Shown here in pieces: positions 41,641-51,975 of a stretch of 64,000 nt of DNA. Under the pieces are notes generated by a model. It did not search any database and was not told where the DNA came from. It worked only from the letters and a program-made list of their open reading frames with translations. The DNA lies in the NCBI GenBank assembly GCA_013398275.1, contig VZSE01002721.1, positions 937,075 to 1,001,074 on the forward strand, written 5' to 3'. Position 1 is the stretch's first letter, and every line of letters starts with the position of its first letter. Made by a program: the position numbers and the translations under genes. The DNA is from Promerops cafer (taxonomy: Eukaryota > Chordata > Aves > Passeriformes > Nectariniidae).

Positions 41641-41850
41641 CGAATGTTGATTGAGCAAATGAACACAAAGCGCTGAAGCCGCTGGCTGCGAATTGTGCTG
41701 CTGTTAGTTTAAACAACTGGAACAGAAATGCCATTAGCCGGGTGAGCTGAGGGAGCCGGTGGAATATTCACAGCGAGAAAATTTGCCGGCAGTGACTTGC
41801 ACAGCGAGATGGATGGAGTGTTTGGCCTTGATTGACATGTCACCCTGGGT
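41641..41850. promoter_or_regulatory. Candidate PBX/MEIS-type element
   Basis: TTGATTGAG (41,647-41,655) and TTGATTGACA (41,828-41,837) match PBX-type sites. The latter overlaps a perfect 10-bp palindrome TGACATGTCA (41,833-41,842) made of two head-to-head TGACA half-sites of the MEIS/TGIF class. The region adjoins the CpG-dense patch. Regulatory function is inferred. Confidence 0.35.
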
Positions 41851-44009
41851 CTAGCTTATTGTACCCACACTCCACTCCTTCCAGAGGGATGGAATCCGAG
41901 GCTTCTCCCTCACTCTCCCCCTCCAGCAGAATTGAACCTGTGCTCCCTCGTACTGGCACAGCCCAGCCAAACCACGCACAACCAGTGGATCTGCTCCAGT
42001 CCCAGCCTGTACATTCCCAGCCCTCCATGTTCTGCCTGTTTATTCCCCTCTCTGTTCTGTGGGTTGGTTTTGTACCTTCTGTGGTTGGTGTGCAGGCCAG
42101 CACAGCTGGCTGGTCAGAGGAGCTTGCTGGGCTCTTGCAGAGCTGGAGCTCCAGCTCAAACGTGGCTAGGGGGAGGGCATTCCCTTACTGGTGTGTTAAC
42201 ACCAAAAAAATTGCCTTCAAGCTGGGGATCAAAGGGTCTCTCCTCCAAGCAGAGGACTCAATGAATCCCTCTGGCTGGTGGAAAGGTCTTGGGAATGCCA
42301 CAGCTTGGCCTCTGAGATGGCACAGGGAACAGGTAAGAGGAGTAAGAGAAGTCTCCAAGGTCTGACTCACCATACCATTAGCGTTCCAGACGTCATGTAA
42401 GAGCAACTCCACTTTGGCTGTTTGCCACATCCTTTTCCCGAGGCTTTTTCCAGCTTCTGCCACCACACTCACTGCCATGTGTGCAGCATCATCCTTGGGC
42501 ATAGAAATCTGTCCCCAGGAGGAGTACAGACATGACTCAGAGAGAATGGCTGTGCCTGGATTGGGCAAACTCTTTGGCTGACCAAGTGGAAGAGAGGAAT
42601 GAAAGCCCTGAGCATTCCAAAGGGTGGGGAAACAGCGAACCAAATGAAAGACGTGGATGTTGTCTGATCCAACAACAGAGAAATGAACATTTAAGAGAGA
42701 TGAAACACCTGATAAATTAACATTTGTGTAAAGTGGGATCTGGTCTGATTACCAGGGCTGGGTAATTTGTGAGTGTGAGGCATCACAGCTGTAGATTGAG
42801 GTGAGTAGGACACATTATTCAGATTATTTTCTCACTTGAATTTGCACAGGAGACGGGGGATCTTCCTGCTTCGCAGCCTCGTGGGAGTAGCAGTGTGGGG
42901 TGCCTGGTGTCTGAGTTTCACAGGGAGCAGGATATTTGATTACTAGAGGCAGACATTGGTAGCTGATGGTATTAGTGCTCTTTTTCCAAGCTGGTGTGAA
43001 TGCAGTAAAGCGAGAACAGTAAAAAAGTGAAAGTCTTCAGTGCTTCCCAGCTGGAGGGCGCATCAGTTGGGCTTGCTGTGACAGGAGTGTACCATCCCAC
43101 CGTTTGTAGCTCCATACCAGCAGTAACAGGAGCTGCTGGGCTCCTTGTGGAGGCAAGAAGTGAATTGTACCTCATGCAAAGTAAGGTCTAGCCACCAAGA
43201 CCCTCAAGCCCTGGTTTTAATTAATTTCTCCCACCACACTCTTTGCTCTGCCATCCACAGACCCACACCAAAGTCAGATTTTCAGTGAGCAGTCAGAGTA
43301 CTGGCGTAAGGGAGCCAGAAATATCTTTGTCTTCCTCTGCATGGGTGCTGTTGTGCAGTCTCAACATCCATGCAGAGCAGGTCTGCTCACCAGGTGGGGC
43401 AGGGAGAAGAAATTCTCCATTCTGGGATAACAGATGCCACCAGGTACACCTCGTAAGCCCCCTGGGGTGATCAGGGAGATTGCCATTTGCTCCAGCAGCA
43501 CAGCTTAGCCACAGGGCACAGCCTGCTGGGGCTTCATGTGAGTCCAGGTAAAATACTGCTCCTTTTTAACACCTCCCTGCCAAGTGCCAGCGCCAGTCCT
43601 GAAACCAGGGGGTTGCCATTCTTCAAGGGTGTGTGCTGCCCCTCTGCTTGCTCTGAGCCCAATTCCTCCCACAGCATGGTCCCAATGCCCAGGTGATGGG
43701 AGGGACCCTCTGCCTTGCACCAAAGCAGTTTACCAGACTAAGCTGATCTTTCCAGCACCTTGTCTCTTATGGCTGCTACAATGAGGGATCAGGGCAGCAG
43801 AGCCTGTGTGAGTGGGAGTGATGGTCTGTGTGCTTTGGCTGGTGACTCTGGACATAGAAAGCATCAGTACAGGGCAGCTCAGGGAGCCTTCCATGTCATC
43901 GGCCATACCTATGTCAATAAATTAAATTAGCCTGGGATGTAGCTGTCTGTATCACTGAACTGTTAGCACAAGTACCTGCATGAGCTTGGCCCATGCCAGT
44001 TACCACCCC
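41851..44009. other. Intergenic, no gene seen
   Basis: Moderate GC. Frames of up to 177 codons (41,832-42,365) and 152 codons antisense (42,185-42,643) overlap one another and show no domain, so I treat them as chance. Confidence 0.5.
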
Positions 44010-44957
44010 CCTGAGATTTTGTTGCTAAGCCACTCTCCATCATCCTTGAAAAATCACGGGAGGTGCCCAGTGATTGGAGAAAAGCCAGTGTTACTCCCAT
44101 CTTCAAAAAGGGCAAGAAGGAGGATCCATGAAACTACTGGATGGTCAGTTTCACATCCATCCCTGGAAAGGTGACAGAACAGATCATTCTGGAGGTCATC
44201 ACCCATCACGTAGAAGTAAAGACGTTAATCAGGAGTAATCAGCATGGAATTATGAAGGGGAAATTATTCTTGATCTATCTGAGGATTGGTCATCCCATCT
44301 GTGATGGTGTGGCAGGGTAGGACAATGAGAGGAGAGCAGTAGATGTTGTTTACCTCAACTTCAGCTTTTGACATGTCTCCCAGAACATCCTCGTAGGTAA
44401 GCTCAGGAAACGTGGGTTACATGAATGCACAGTGAGGTGGATCAAGAACTGGCTGAATGGCAGAGCCCAGAGGGTTTTGATCAGTGGAGCTGAAATTGGA
44501 GGCCTGTAGTCAGTGGCATTCCCCAGGGATCAAGACCCAGTCTTGTTCAGCTTGTTTATTACTTGTTTATAATTATTTACCTGGATGAAGGGATAGACCA
44601 TACCCTCAGCAAGGTTGCTGATGATACAAAACTGGGGAGAGTGGCTGATACACCTGAAGGCTCTTCTGCCATTCAGTGGGACTTTGATAGGCTGGAGAGT
44701 CAGGTGGAAAGAAACCTGATGGGGTTCAACAGGGGCAAGTTCTGGGTCCTGCACCTGGGGAGGAATAACCCCAAGTACCAACACAGGCTGGGGGCTGACC
44801 TAATGGAGAGCAGATCTGTAGAGAAGGACCGGGGACTCTCGGTGGATGACAGCTTGACCATGACCTGGCAGTGCCTTGTGCCCAGGAGAGCCAGTGGTAT
44901 CCTGAGGTGCATTGGGAAGAGTGTGGCCAACCCTAATAATTCTGTGATTCTGTGATT
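44010..44957 (+). repeat. CR1 LINE ORF2 fragment (reverse transcriptase), degenerate, internally deleted
   Basis: About 950 bp of the CR1 pol region can be followed from 'gttgctaagccactctccatc' through the 'cccatcttcaaaaagggc' and 'tggatgaagggatagacc' regions to 'gaagagtgtggcc'. The RT catalytic motif appears as V-A-D-D-T-K-L around 44,605-44,630 in the open stretch 44,563-44,955. Upstream there are stops and frameshifts, so the copy is dead. After about 44,925 the sequence jumps straight to the 8-bp tail (attctgtg repeated, 44,939-44,957). The normal ORF2 C-terminal segment and 3' UTR are therefore missing. The element is 5'-truncated. Confidence 0.9.
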
Positions 44958-45829
44958 TGAGTGTTTCAGGTGTTTGCAGCAGCTGTGACTACTGAGCACA
45001 TTTGTTGTGACAAGTCTATTTTTAGAGGTATTTTAACTGGCCACATGCGTGTGAGCTGCACTGGGCTAGCAGGCTTTGAGACCAGGGGACATCCCTGGAG
45101 GATCTTATGCACTTAGAGAGATGTAGCTACACTTCCCTGCCGCAGCTTCCACTTGGCATAGGCACAACTTGGTCCCTGGGGTGATCCTGCAGCAGGTAGG
45201 CTGGAAGAGAGCCCTGGCTTCAGGAAAACTCTTTTGGGCTCCACACCCTTTGGTTTTGCACTGTGTTGTGGACTGTCCCTTTGCTGCTCCATCATTTTCC
45301 CAGAGCGGTCCTTCCCTCTCTGCACAGCTCTGTGCTGCCCACGTCCTGGAAGCTGGTGCTCAACCCTTCCAGCGCCTGTGCTCCCCTCTCCTGCATCCCA
45401 CACTTCATCCTTCTCCTGACTGACTGTCCACACCTACTCTTGTATCACCTCTTTATGAAAACACATCCCCTGCACTTCTTTTCTGCTCATGAGAGCCACA
45501 CACGGAGTCATGTCTTCACATGCATCGGCTGGCACGACCACACTGACTTCTGGGGCAGGGGACACACACTGTCACGGAGGTGTCACCCTTCACCACCCAC
45601 ACTGGCACCGAGATGGACAATGCAAAGTGAACTTAATGCAGTTTTCGTGGCAAGGTCTTCATTTACACCTTAGCTGGTATAAATGACGCCAGATTTTAGC
45701 AGTCAATTTAATCCTTTTACTTCTGGTGTGAAAGAATGTGTGCTCGATGGCTGGGGCTGCCCCACACAGACCCATCCTCAGCCTCCTCCTTTTCTCCTGG
45801 AGGTAAAAAGTTCAGCTGGACCCTGTGTT
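44958..45829. other. Intergenic, no gene seen
   Basis: GC-moderate sequence between the CR1 fragment and the CpG-dense patch. Frames of up to 136 codons (45,263-45,673) are pyrimidine-rich and overlap frames on both strands. No domain is recognised. Confidence 0.5.
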
Positions 45830-45837
45830 GAGAGGTT

Positions 45838-46040
45838 TTCAGCATGCTGAGCTCGCCGGGGAAGCGATCAGCGTGCGGCAGAGCATCCTTGGGCACCGGG
45901 ATGCGAGCGCGTCTGCCCCGGGCTGGGCGGGCACGGGCTATACATAGCTCAGGTCCGGGGCCGGCAGACAAAGGGAGCCCGTGAGGCTGCTGGGATTTGC
46001 GGTTATCAGCGGCCAGGGCAGGAAACGTCCCACACCACAA
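45838..46040. other. CpG-dense patch, possible CpG island
   Basis: About 19 CpGs in about 190 bp by eye, with a GC-rich core (cgagcgcgtctgccccggg and similar). It contains the near-palindrome GCTATACATAGC (about 45,937-45,948), a GTTATC (GATA site in reverse) and ACCACAA (RUNX-like). No coding evidence. It could be an orphan promoter, a CpG-rich enhancer or a lncRNA start. Confidence 0.4.
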
Positions 46041-49000
46041 TAACCTCAACTCCACCTTATGTCAGCAAGCCCTACAAACAGAAGGAGCCAGCCGCGGGCT
46101 TTTGCGCAGGCTGGTACTGTACACCGGAGCTGGCTTCCACGGGGAAGGGACAGAAAACCAACACGACTGGCCTGTTCTGATGGCAGGCAGATAAACCTCG
46201 CTCCACTCAGACGGGTATTGTTTCCTACCCACAGCCCTCCTCTCTGCCACCCCCGAGCACACGATAAAGCCTTGGCTTTTTATAGGCTTCTGTTTGAGTT
46301 TGTGCCAATTTCAATGCAGTCATTCAAAGTGAACATGCTTGGGGAATTGTTAATTCAAGTGTCCTGGAACACAGCAGTTAGGAAAAATGGAAGGATTATT
46401 ATTAACCAGTTAATTCTGGACAAAAATTCCCTACCTCAACTTGCAGCAGAGTTACAGCTTCTTCAGCTTTACATAGCAGTTGACTTTGGAGCCAGGGCTG
46501 CGGAGGAGTGGAGGAAATATGTGCATATGTCAAGAGCTGCACCACAATTTTGGTCAAACTCTGCCGATATTGCTGTTTCCCTGTCTGCCACCTGAGGTGG
46601 CTGGAGTCATTGCTCCAGCCTGGATTCCAGCAGAACTAAAACCAGACGTTCATATAGGCTCTGTCAGGTACTACATCCCAGCACATCCACACATGGCTAG
46701 AGACAGGAAAGACCTATGGGGCCTTTCAGACCTGCATCCTCATGTTTCTTATTCTGGAAAGTACTGGCAATGAATTCAGATATTGTGCTGGATACTTGAT
46801 GCCTTACAGCAGCACCTTGGGATCGCTGCCCTGGGCCACTTGCTGGTGTCCTTTCCCCATGCTGCAGCACTCGGCTGGCAACCACACACCCAGGCACACT
46901 CAGGCAGGAAGGGAAGGTGGGAAAACACCCAGCGCGCTTGGGCACAAGTTTAGGTTTTTAGCTGGATGGTTTAACACAACAACCTTCATGAGAAAACCTA
47001 GTGGAGGTACTCTAACTGCTGACAGCCTGCTTCCTTGCACTGCAGGAGCATGGACATTTGCCTCTCTCAGTGCTTCCTACACTATTTCAAGGCTGAATGC
47101 TCTTTCAGGAAAAATAAATGGATAACAGGCCCTTTGCAACACAAGCATGTATTATTAAATGCTCCTCTCCCCTGTGCAGCTCATCCACAGCCATTTCTCT
47201 TGCTATGTCCCCCACGCCCTTGTCCCTCACACACTAGAAAACGTCTTCATTTAATATTTTGTGAGAAGATTAAGTGACTTCTGTCTCTGCCATGGTAAGT
47301 GGTACTTGTCGGTCACTACCAACGGGCTGTGTGCACCTAGAAGGATGTGGCTCTCTAATCCTTCAAACTGGTTTGGGTTTTGTTCTTTCATGTACTGCAC
47401 AGGCTGTTTTGTCTTTTTTTTCCAGCTCAGGTAGCTCTCTGCAGATGGCCCACATTTTTTTTTTTTTTTTGTACTGGATTATCTGCAGCAGTTTTTTGTT
47501 TCCTCTGTATGTGAATTGATTTGTTTCTTCTCTATTCCTCCTTGCCGCATCCACCACACTCACTGTAATCCTACCTGAATCCTACACTAAATCTTCTTCT
47601 CTCCTGAAGAGGTTAATTTTGCTTGACAGAAATATGCAATGGGAACATGGGAGAATCTCCCATATCCTTGTAAGTCATGTGTTTCTCCTCTTTTCCAAAG
47701 CCAAACCATACAATACAAATGGAAAAGACTCAACAGCCTGGGCTCTGATGAGGTACAAAGACTTTGGTTGCTGCTGCTGCTCCTGCTGCCACTGCTTGGA
47801 GTGGGGAAACAACCAGACAACTTAACTGCCCTGGGAATATGCAAAACCCAAGTGAGAAACATTCCCTGGCCTGAGAAACTTGCAGTCCTGTTAGACAAGA
47901 CAGATAGTGGCAGGGAGAGGAGGCACGGGGAGATGGGCACCGGAACAAGGAGTAATTAAACCAGGTTCCTGCTCAGGAAGGGCTCTTCAGGGCTCCAAGT
48001 CACCCACTGAATTTTATAGCCCCTTTTACTTGATCAGTGAATATTCTGATCTTTATGACTTTTATATCATTCTGTGTGTTTCTGATAAGTTGGGGTTTTT
48101 TGTTTGGGTTTTGATGTTTGTTTCTTTTTGCTTTTTCTTTTTTCTTTTTTTCCCCTCTGCAATGCTAACTCAATAAGCAGGTAATTTCAAGCTGATCTGT
48201 TGTAAGGTCATTCTTTGGACACACTGTGATCCTCCTGAGGGATGGCTTTTGCCTGGTGTCATCTGCAGCTCTCAGGCTGCCATATGCAGCTTGTGAAAGA
48301 TGACTACAGTCTTTTGCTAAAGAGACTAATAAAATTAAACACTGCGGCAGTTTCTGTGGTCAGGGCAACATCTGCTTCCTCTGACATATCACAAGTGTGG
48401 AACATACCAGGCCAGAAGGGACAGAACTGGAAGAGAAAAACATCTTAAAAAATTAAAAAGAAAATACCCTTCAGCAGCTACAGTGTGTCAGTGCTATGTC
48501 CTGGCACTGAGGCTGGCCCAGCGTGGGCATGTGCATGCCTGTGCTCCAGGAATGCCATCCTGGCTGGCACTGAGCCTCCCAGGAGTCACATGTGGTCCTT
48601 GTGGACCCAGCTGCTGCCTTGTGTCCTTATGCCTGTGCAGGGTCTCCCCAGACCAGTGGGGCAGAAGAAACCCTGGCCAAGGAGAGGATCCTTGTCCCTC
48701 AGGTCCTCCCCTGTCACATGAACCTCATGGGTGTGTGTGGCAGGATTTGAAGCACAGAGACTGTGACCAGCAACACAAAACCCTGGGATTATGTTTGCTA
48801 TGGCCATATGGACATATAAATACTGATAAAAGTGCATGCAGGCCCCAATCTCTGGTTGGACTAACTCCTTACAGTAAGGTTGGGTCCTCTGGATATTTCT
48901 GTATCTCTTGCACTTTTGTGCTCTGCCACAGGAGGCACACAGTGATTCCTATCCTCCTGCATCTCCAATCCTTCCCCATGCCACAGGAAAGAAACATTTG

Positions 49001-51429
49001 GAAAAGTTTTCAGTCAGATCCTCCTCCTCGTTAAATTTAGCACAAGCCTGTAAAGCGCCACCAGGAACAGCAATTAGGGAGCTGCACGTTTTGGTTCATG
49101 GTTATCTGCAAGGTCAGAGAGAAGTACAGGCTGTGTTAGTGAAGGTTTGTCAGTTCTCATACAGTTTAAACACAGAGGAAAATGTTAAAAATAAGAAGAA
49201 AAGCAAAATATATTAGTCAGTCCTGACTCTCAGAAACCTAAGCCCCTTCCTAACAGCTCCCCCCCAAACTGCTCCTTCCATTTGCAATATTGATAAAACA
49301 CAATCAGCTATATTTAATGAAAGCTAGCTTTATTGAAGGCCAGGAAAGCCAATGAACCACTGGTCACTGTGCAGGGCTCCCAAAACAGGGATCTGCCCAA
49401 GGATCTTCAAGCTAATGGTATCCTGCTTGACAGAGAGTGAGGCCAGAGGATCTTCATGCTAAGAGTGTTTTACCATCCCTTGTTCTTTTTAAACTCTTTT
49501 TATTTTTTTATCTTTTCCTCTCCCTTTCTCCTGCCACCCACCCAGCATCACCCACCCTTTCCCAAGCTCAGTACTCACAGTTCTTCCAACTTTTTTCTTT
49601 CCTGTCCCTCCTTTCCACACCAGACTGCCTTCATCCTGGCTGTCTAGGCTCCCTTTGGTCTCTTGGGCTCTCTCCTGCCCTCTCACCCTGGTCCCTCTCT
49701 CCCTTTTGCCAGGTCCCTGCCTGTTCTCGGCACTGCTGGGGGACATCCCAGTGGGTGCTCCCTCTTTTCCTGCCATGCTGGTGGCATCACACGTCGGTAG
49801 CAGGACAAGGACAAACATTTTCTACAGTGGGATGGAACACCAGTGACGCCACTCAGCGCCCCCAGGGACAACCAATACCTCCTTCAGGCTCAGCCTGGCT
49901 TTAACTTGGCTGTGGGCAGCGCTCCAGCCTTCGTGCCACCTCATTCTCCCTGTGTCCCCTTCCCTTTCTCTCTTCCCCTGCCTCGTTCCACGTCATTTCC
50001 ATTGCAACCAGAATACGCTCGCTCTTTCTTTTCTCTAATGAGCCCGGTCTGAAATGTGTCTGAGGGGTATTTTTAGTGGAAAGCTTGGCAGCCTGGCAGT
50101 GCTGGGCGTTTTGCCACCTTGAGCGAAAAATGTGCATCAGCCCGATAAGGATTACAATGGTGTGCTGGGGGGCCACGGGTGGGGGCCATCCTGGTGGCCA
50201 TGTACCTGCTCTGGGGGGCGCGGCAGAGTGGCCGTGGGGCTGCCCCCAACCCGTCCTGCGCCCTGCCCTGCATCCCACACTGGCCTCTAAAATATGTTCA
50301 AAGGTATACAAGGAGGGGTTGCTGGGAAAGCTGTGGGAGTTAAGTGGAAGAAAGCCATTGTGTGGCTGGAGTATTTTCTGGCCACAGTGTTTCTGCAGGT
50401 GATGTGCACACAGCACCTTGTCCCAGAAAGTTTCCTTGAGAATGTAGCAGAGAAGTAATGATGGGCTCAGGCCCAGCTCCCAATATCATAGCCTTAGAGT
50501 TGCTCCTTTTCTTCTGCTTTGTGCTTTTGGCAGTGCCATGGCTCAGGTCGAGGTGTTGGCCCCCTCACAGGCACAGGGTGAGCTCTGGGAGCAGGCACTG
50601 TTTGTCCCAGGGCTGTGGCTGGCACAGCTTGCTTGGAGCTGTTGTTCCCTGACGTGTCAGGCAAAGTATTTGCAAGTGGGAATGGCCGGCCGGGTTGACT
50701 TCCAGCTGCAATCAATAAAACACTGTGCTGTGGGTTTTTAATTTGAAAAATAAATATCATGTCCAGCTAATATTTTTTAATACCTAGTTTCCCTCTTGCA
50801 GTTCAAGGGTCTAGATCTTACTTAGAGAAATGATGACAATGTGATTAAATGTCCTCTGAATTGTATGCAAAAATGCCACTTTTTATAAGCAGGACATTCT
50901 GGGGAAGAGGGAGATCATATAAGCCAATGCACTGAGTTTGCTTATCTAGCCTCCTGATCGTCTTAGCTACCTCTATAGTCGAGGAGAGGAGAGAAATTCT
51001 CTTAGGAAGTATTTTCGGGGGTAACACAGATGCTCTAAATACTCTTCAAATAGGCCTATCTTTCCTGCCGACGCCCCGGGGAAGAGCTGGCTGGTCAGTC
51101 AGGGCCCCTCAGCTGTGACAACCTCTTCCAATCCACACCACTCTGAGCACACCTGCACGGACTGGTTGAGGCAAGGCAGATCTCCCACTCCAGACAAATG
51201 GCTCCATCGTCCTTCTGTGCCAAGTGGAATAATTTCAAAGGGAACTGTATCTCAAGGCTGGTGGTGAGGATGTTTATTTGGTGCTGGATACGTATGGATG
51301 ACTGCCTGCCTGCAGGTGAGGGATCCTATGCCTGGAGCACAGAAATGGATGGAGAGATTGGAAAGCGTCTCCAAAAGAGTGTCTCTGCCCAAGAAGAGAC
51401 TGACTATGCATCTACTGTGTTGTGAAAGG
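46041..51429. other. Intergenic, no gene seen
   Basis: Mixed sequence. A T16 run lies at 47,455-47,470, pyrimidine-rich stretches at about 49,490-50,000 and a GC-rich segment at about 50,160-50,275. The longest frames (178 codons at 46,059-46,595; 183 at 48,483-49,034; 171 antisense at 49,901-50,416; 155 at 49,437-49,904) lack domains and are compositional. Confidence 0.5.
47455..47470 (+). repeat. Poly(T) run of 16
   Basis: Uninterrupted homopolymer. Confidence 0.85.
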
Positions 51430-51975
51430 TGTTCCTACATCATTCTTAAGGGTCTCCCTTACCATTAGAAATGTTTTTCTCCCTGTTCACTAAGAACAGG
51501 GGACATTTCCCTTCTTCATCTCTGAGCTGTTTTATATAGCTGAGGATTATTACTGCATCCCCCTCAGATGTGTGGTTTTGACCTAAGCCATCCAGTTCTT
51601 CCAGCTCCCCCCTGCAGGTCATGTTTCCCAGACCTCTGGTGTTCCTGGATTCTCTCCAAAAGGCCAACATCTTTCCTGAAATGCATTGCAGAGAACTGTC
51701 CACCCTATAAGAGCAGTAGCACACCACATCTGCACTGAACAAAAGGGCCATTTCTTAGTACGGGCAATACTGCTTGTTATTCTTTCCAACATGACATTTG
51801 CTTTATTGGTTTTGGTTTTTGGTTTTGGTAATTGTGTGATTTAGAGTATTTTCCACAGAATTGCTTCCTAACCAGCCATTTCCGCCTGGTTATTTCTGCC
51901 TGATAGTCATTCCCTGCACTCTGCTCTACTGAGTTTTGTCACATGCTTTCTCTAAATTGTCAAAACAATGTCTCT
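51430..51975 (-). repeat. Ancient CR1-like LINE 3' region, minus orientation
   Basis: On the + strand the sequence follows the reverse-complement order of an old amniote CR1 3' end. First come the 'gaaatgtttttctccctgttcac' and 'gctgaggattattactgcatccccctcag' regions, then 'ccatccagttcttccagctcc', 'caggtcatgtttcccagacctc' and 'attctctccaaaaggcc', then a low-identity stretch to about 51,975. It is far more diverged than the other CR1 copies in the window. I match it from memory of the turtle/crocodile-type families; no alignment was run. Confidence 0.6.

Noticed and set aside
46059..46595. 178-codon open frame
   Set aside because: Starts in a CpG-dense patch and runs into AT-rich DNA with no domain or splice support.
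48483..49034. 183-codon open frame
   Set aside because: Low-complexity Cys/Pro/Ser/Leu composition; overlapping frames in other phases and on the other strand; no family recognised.
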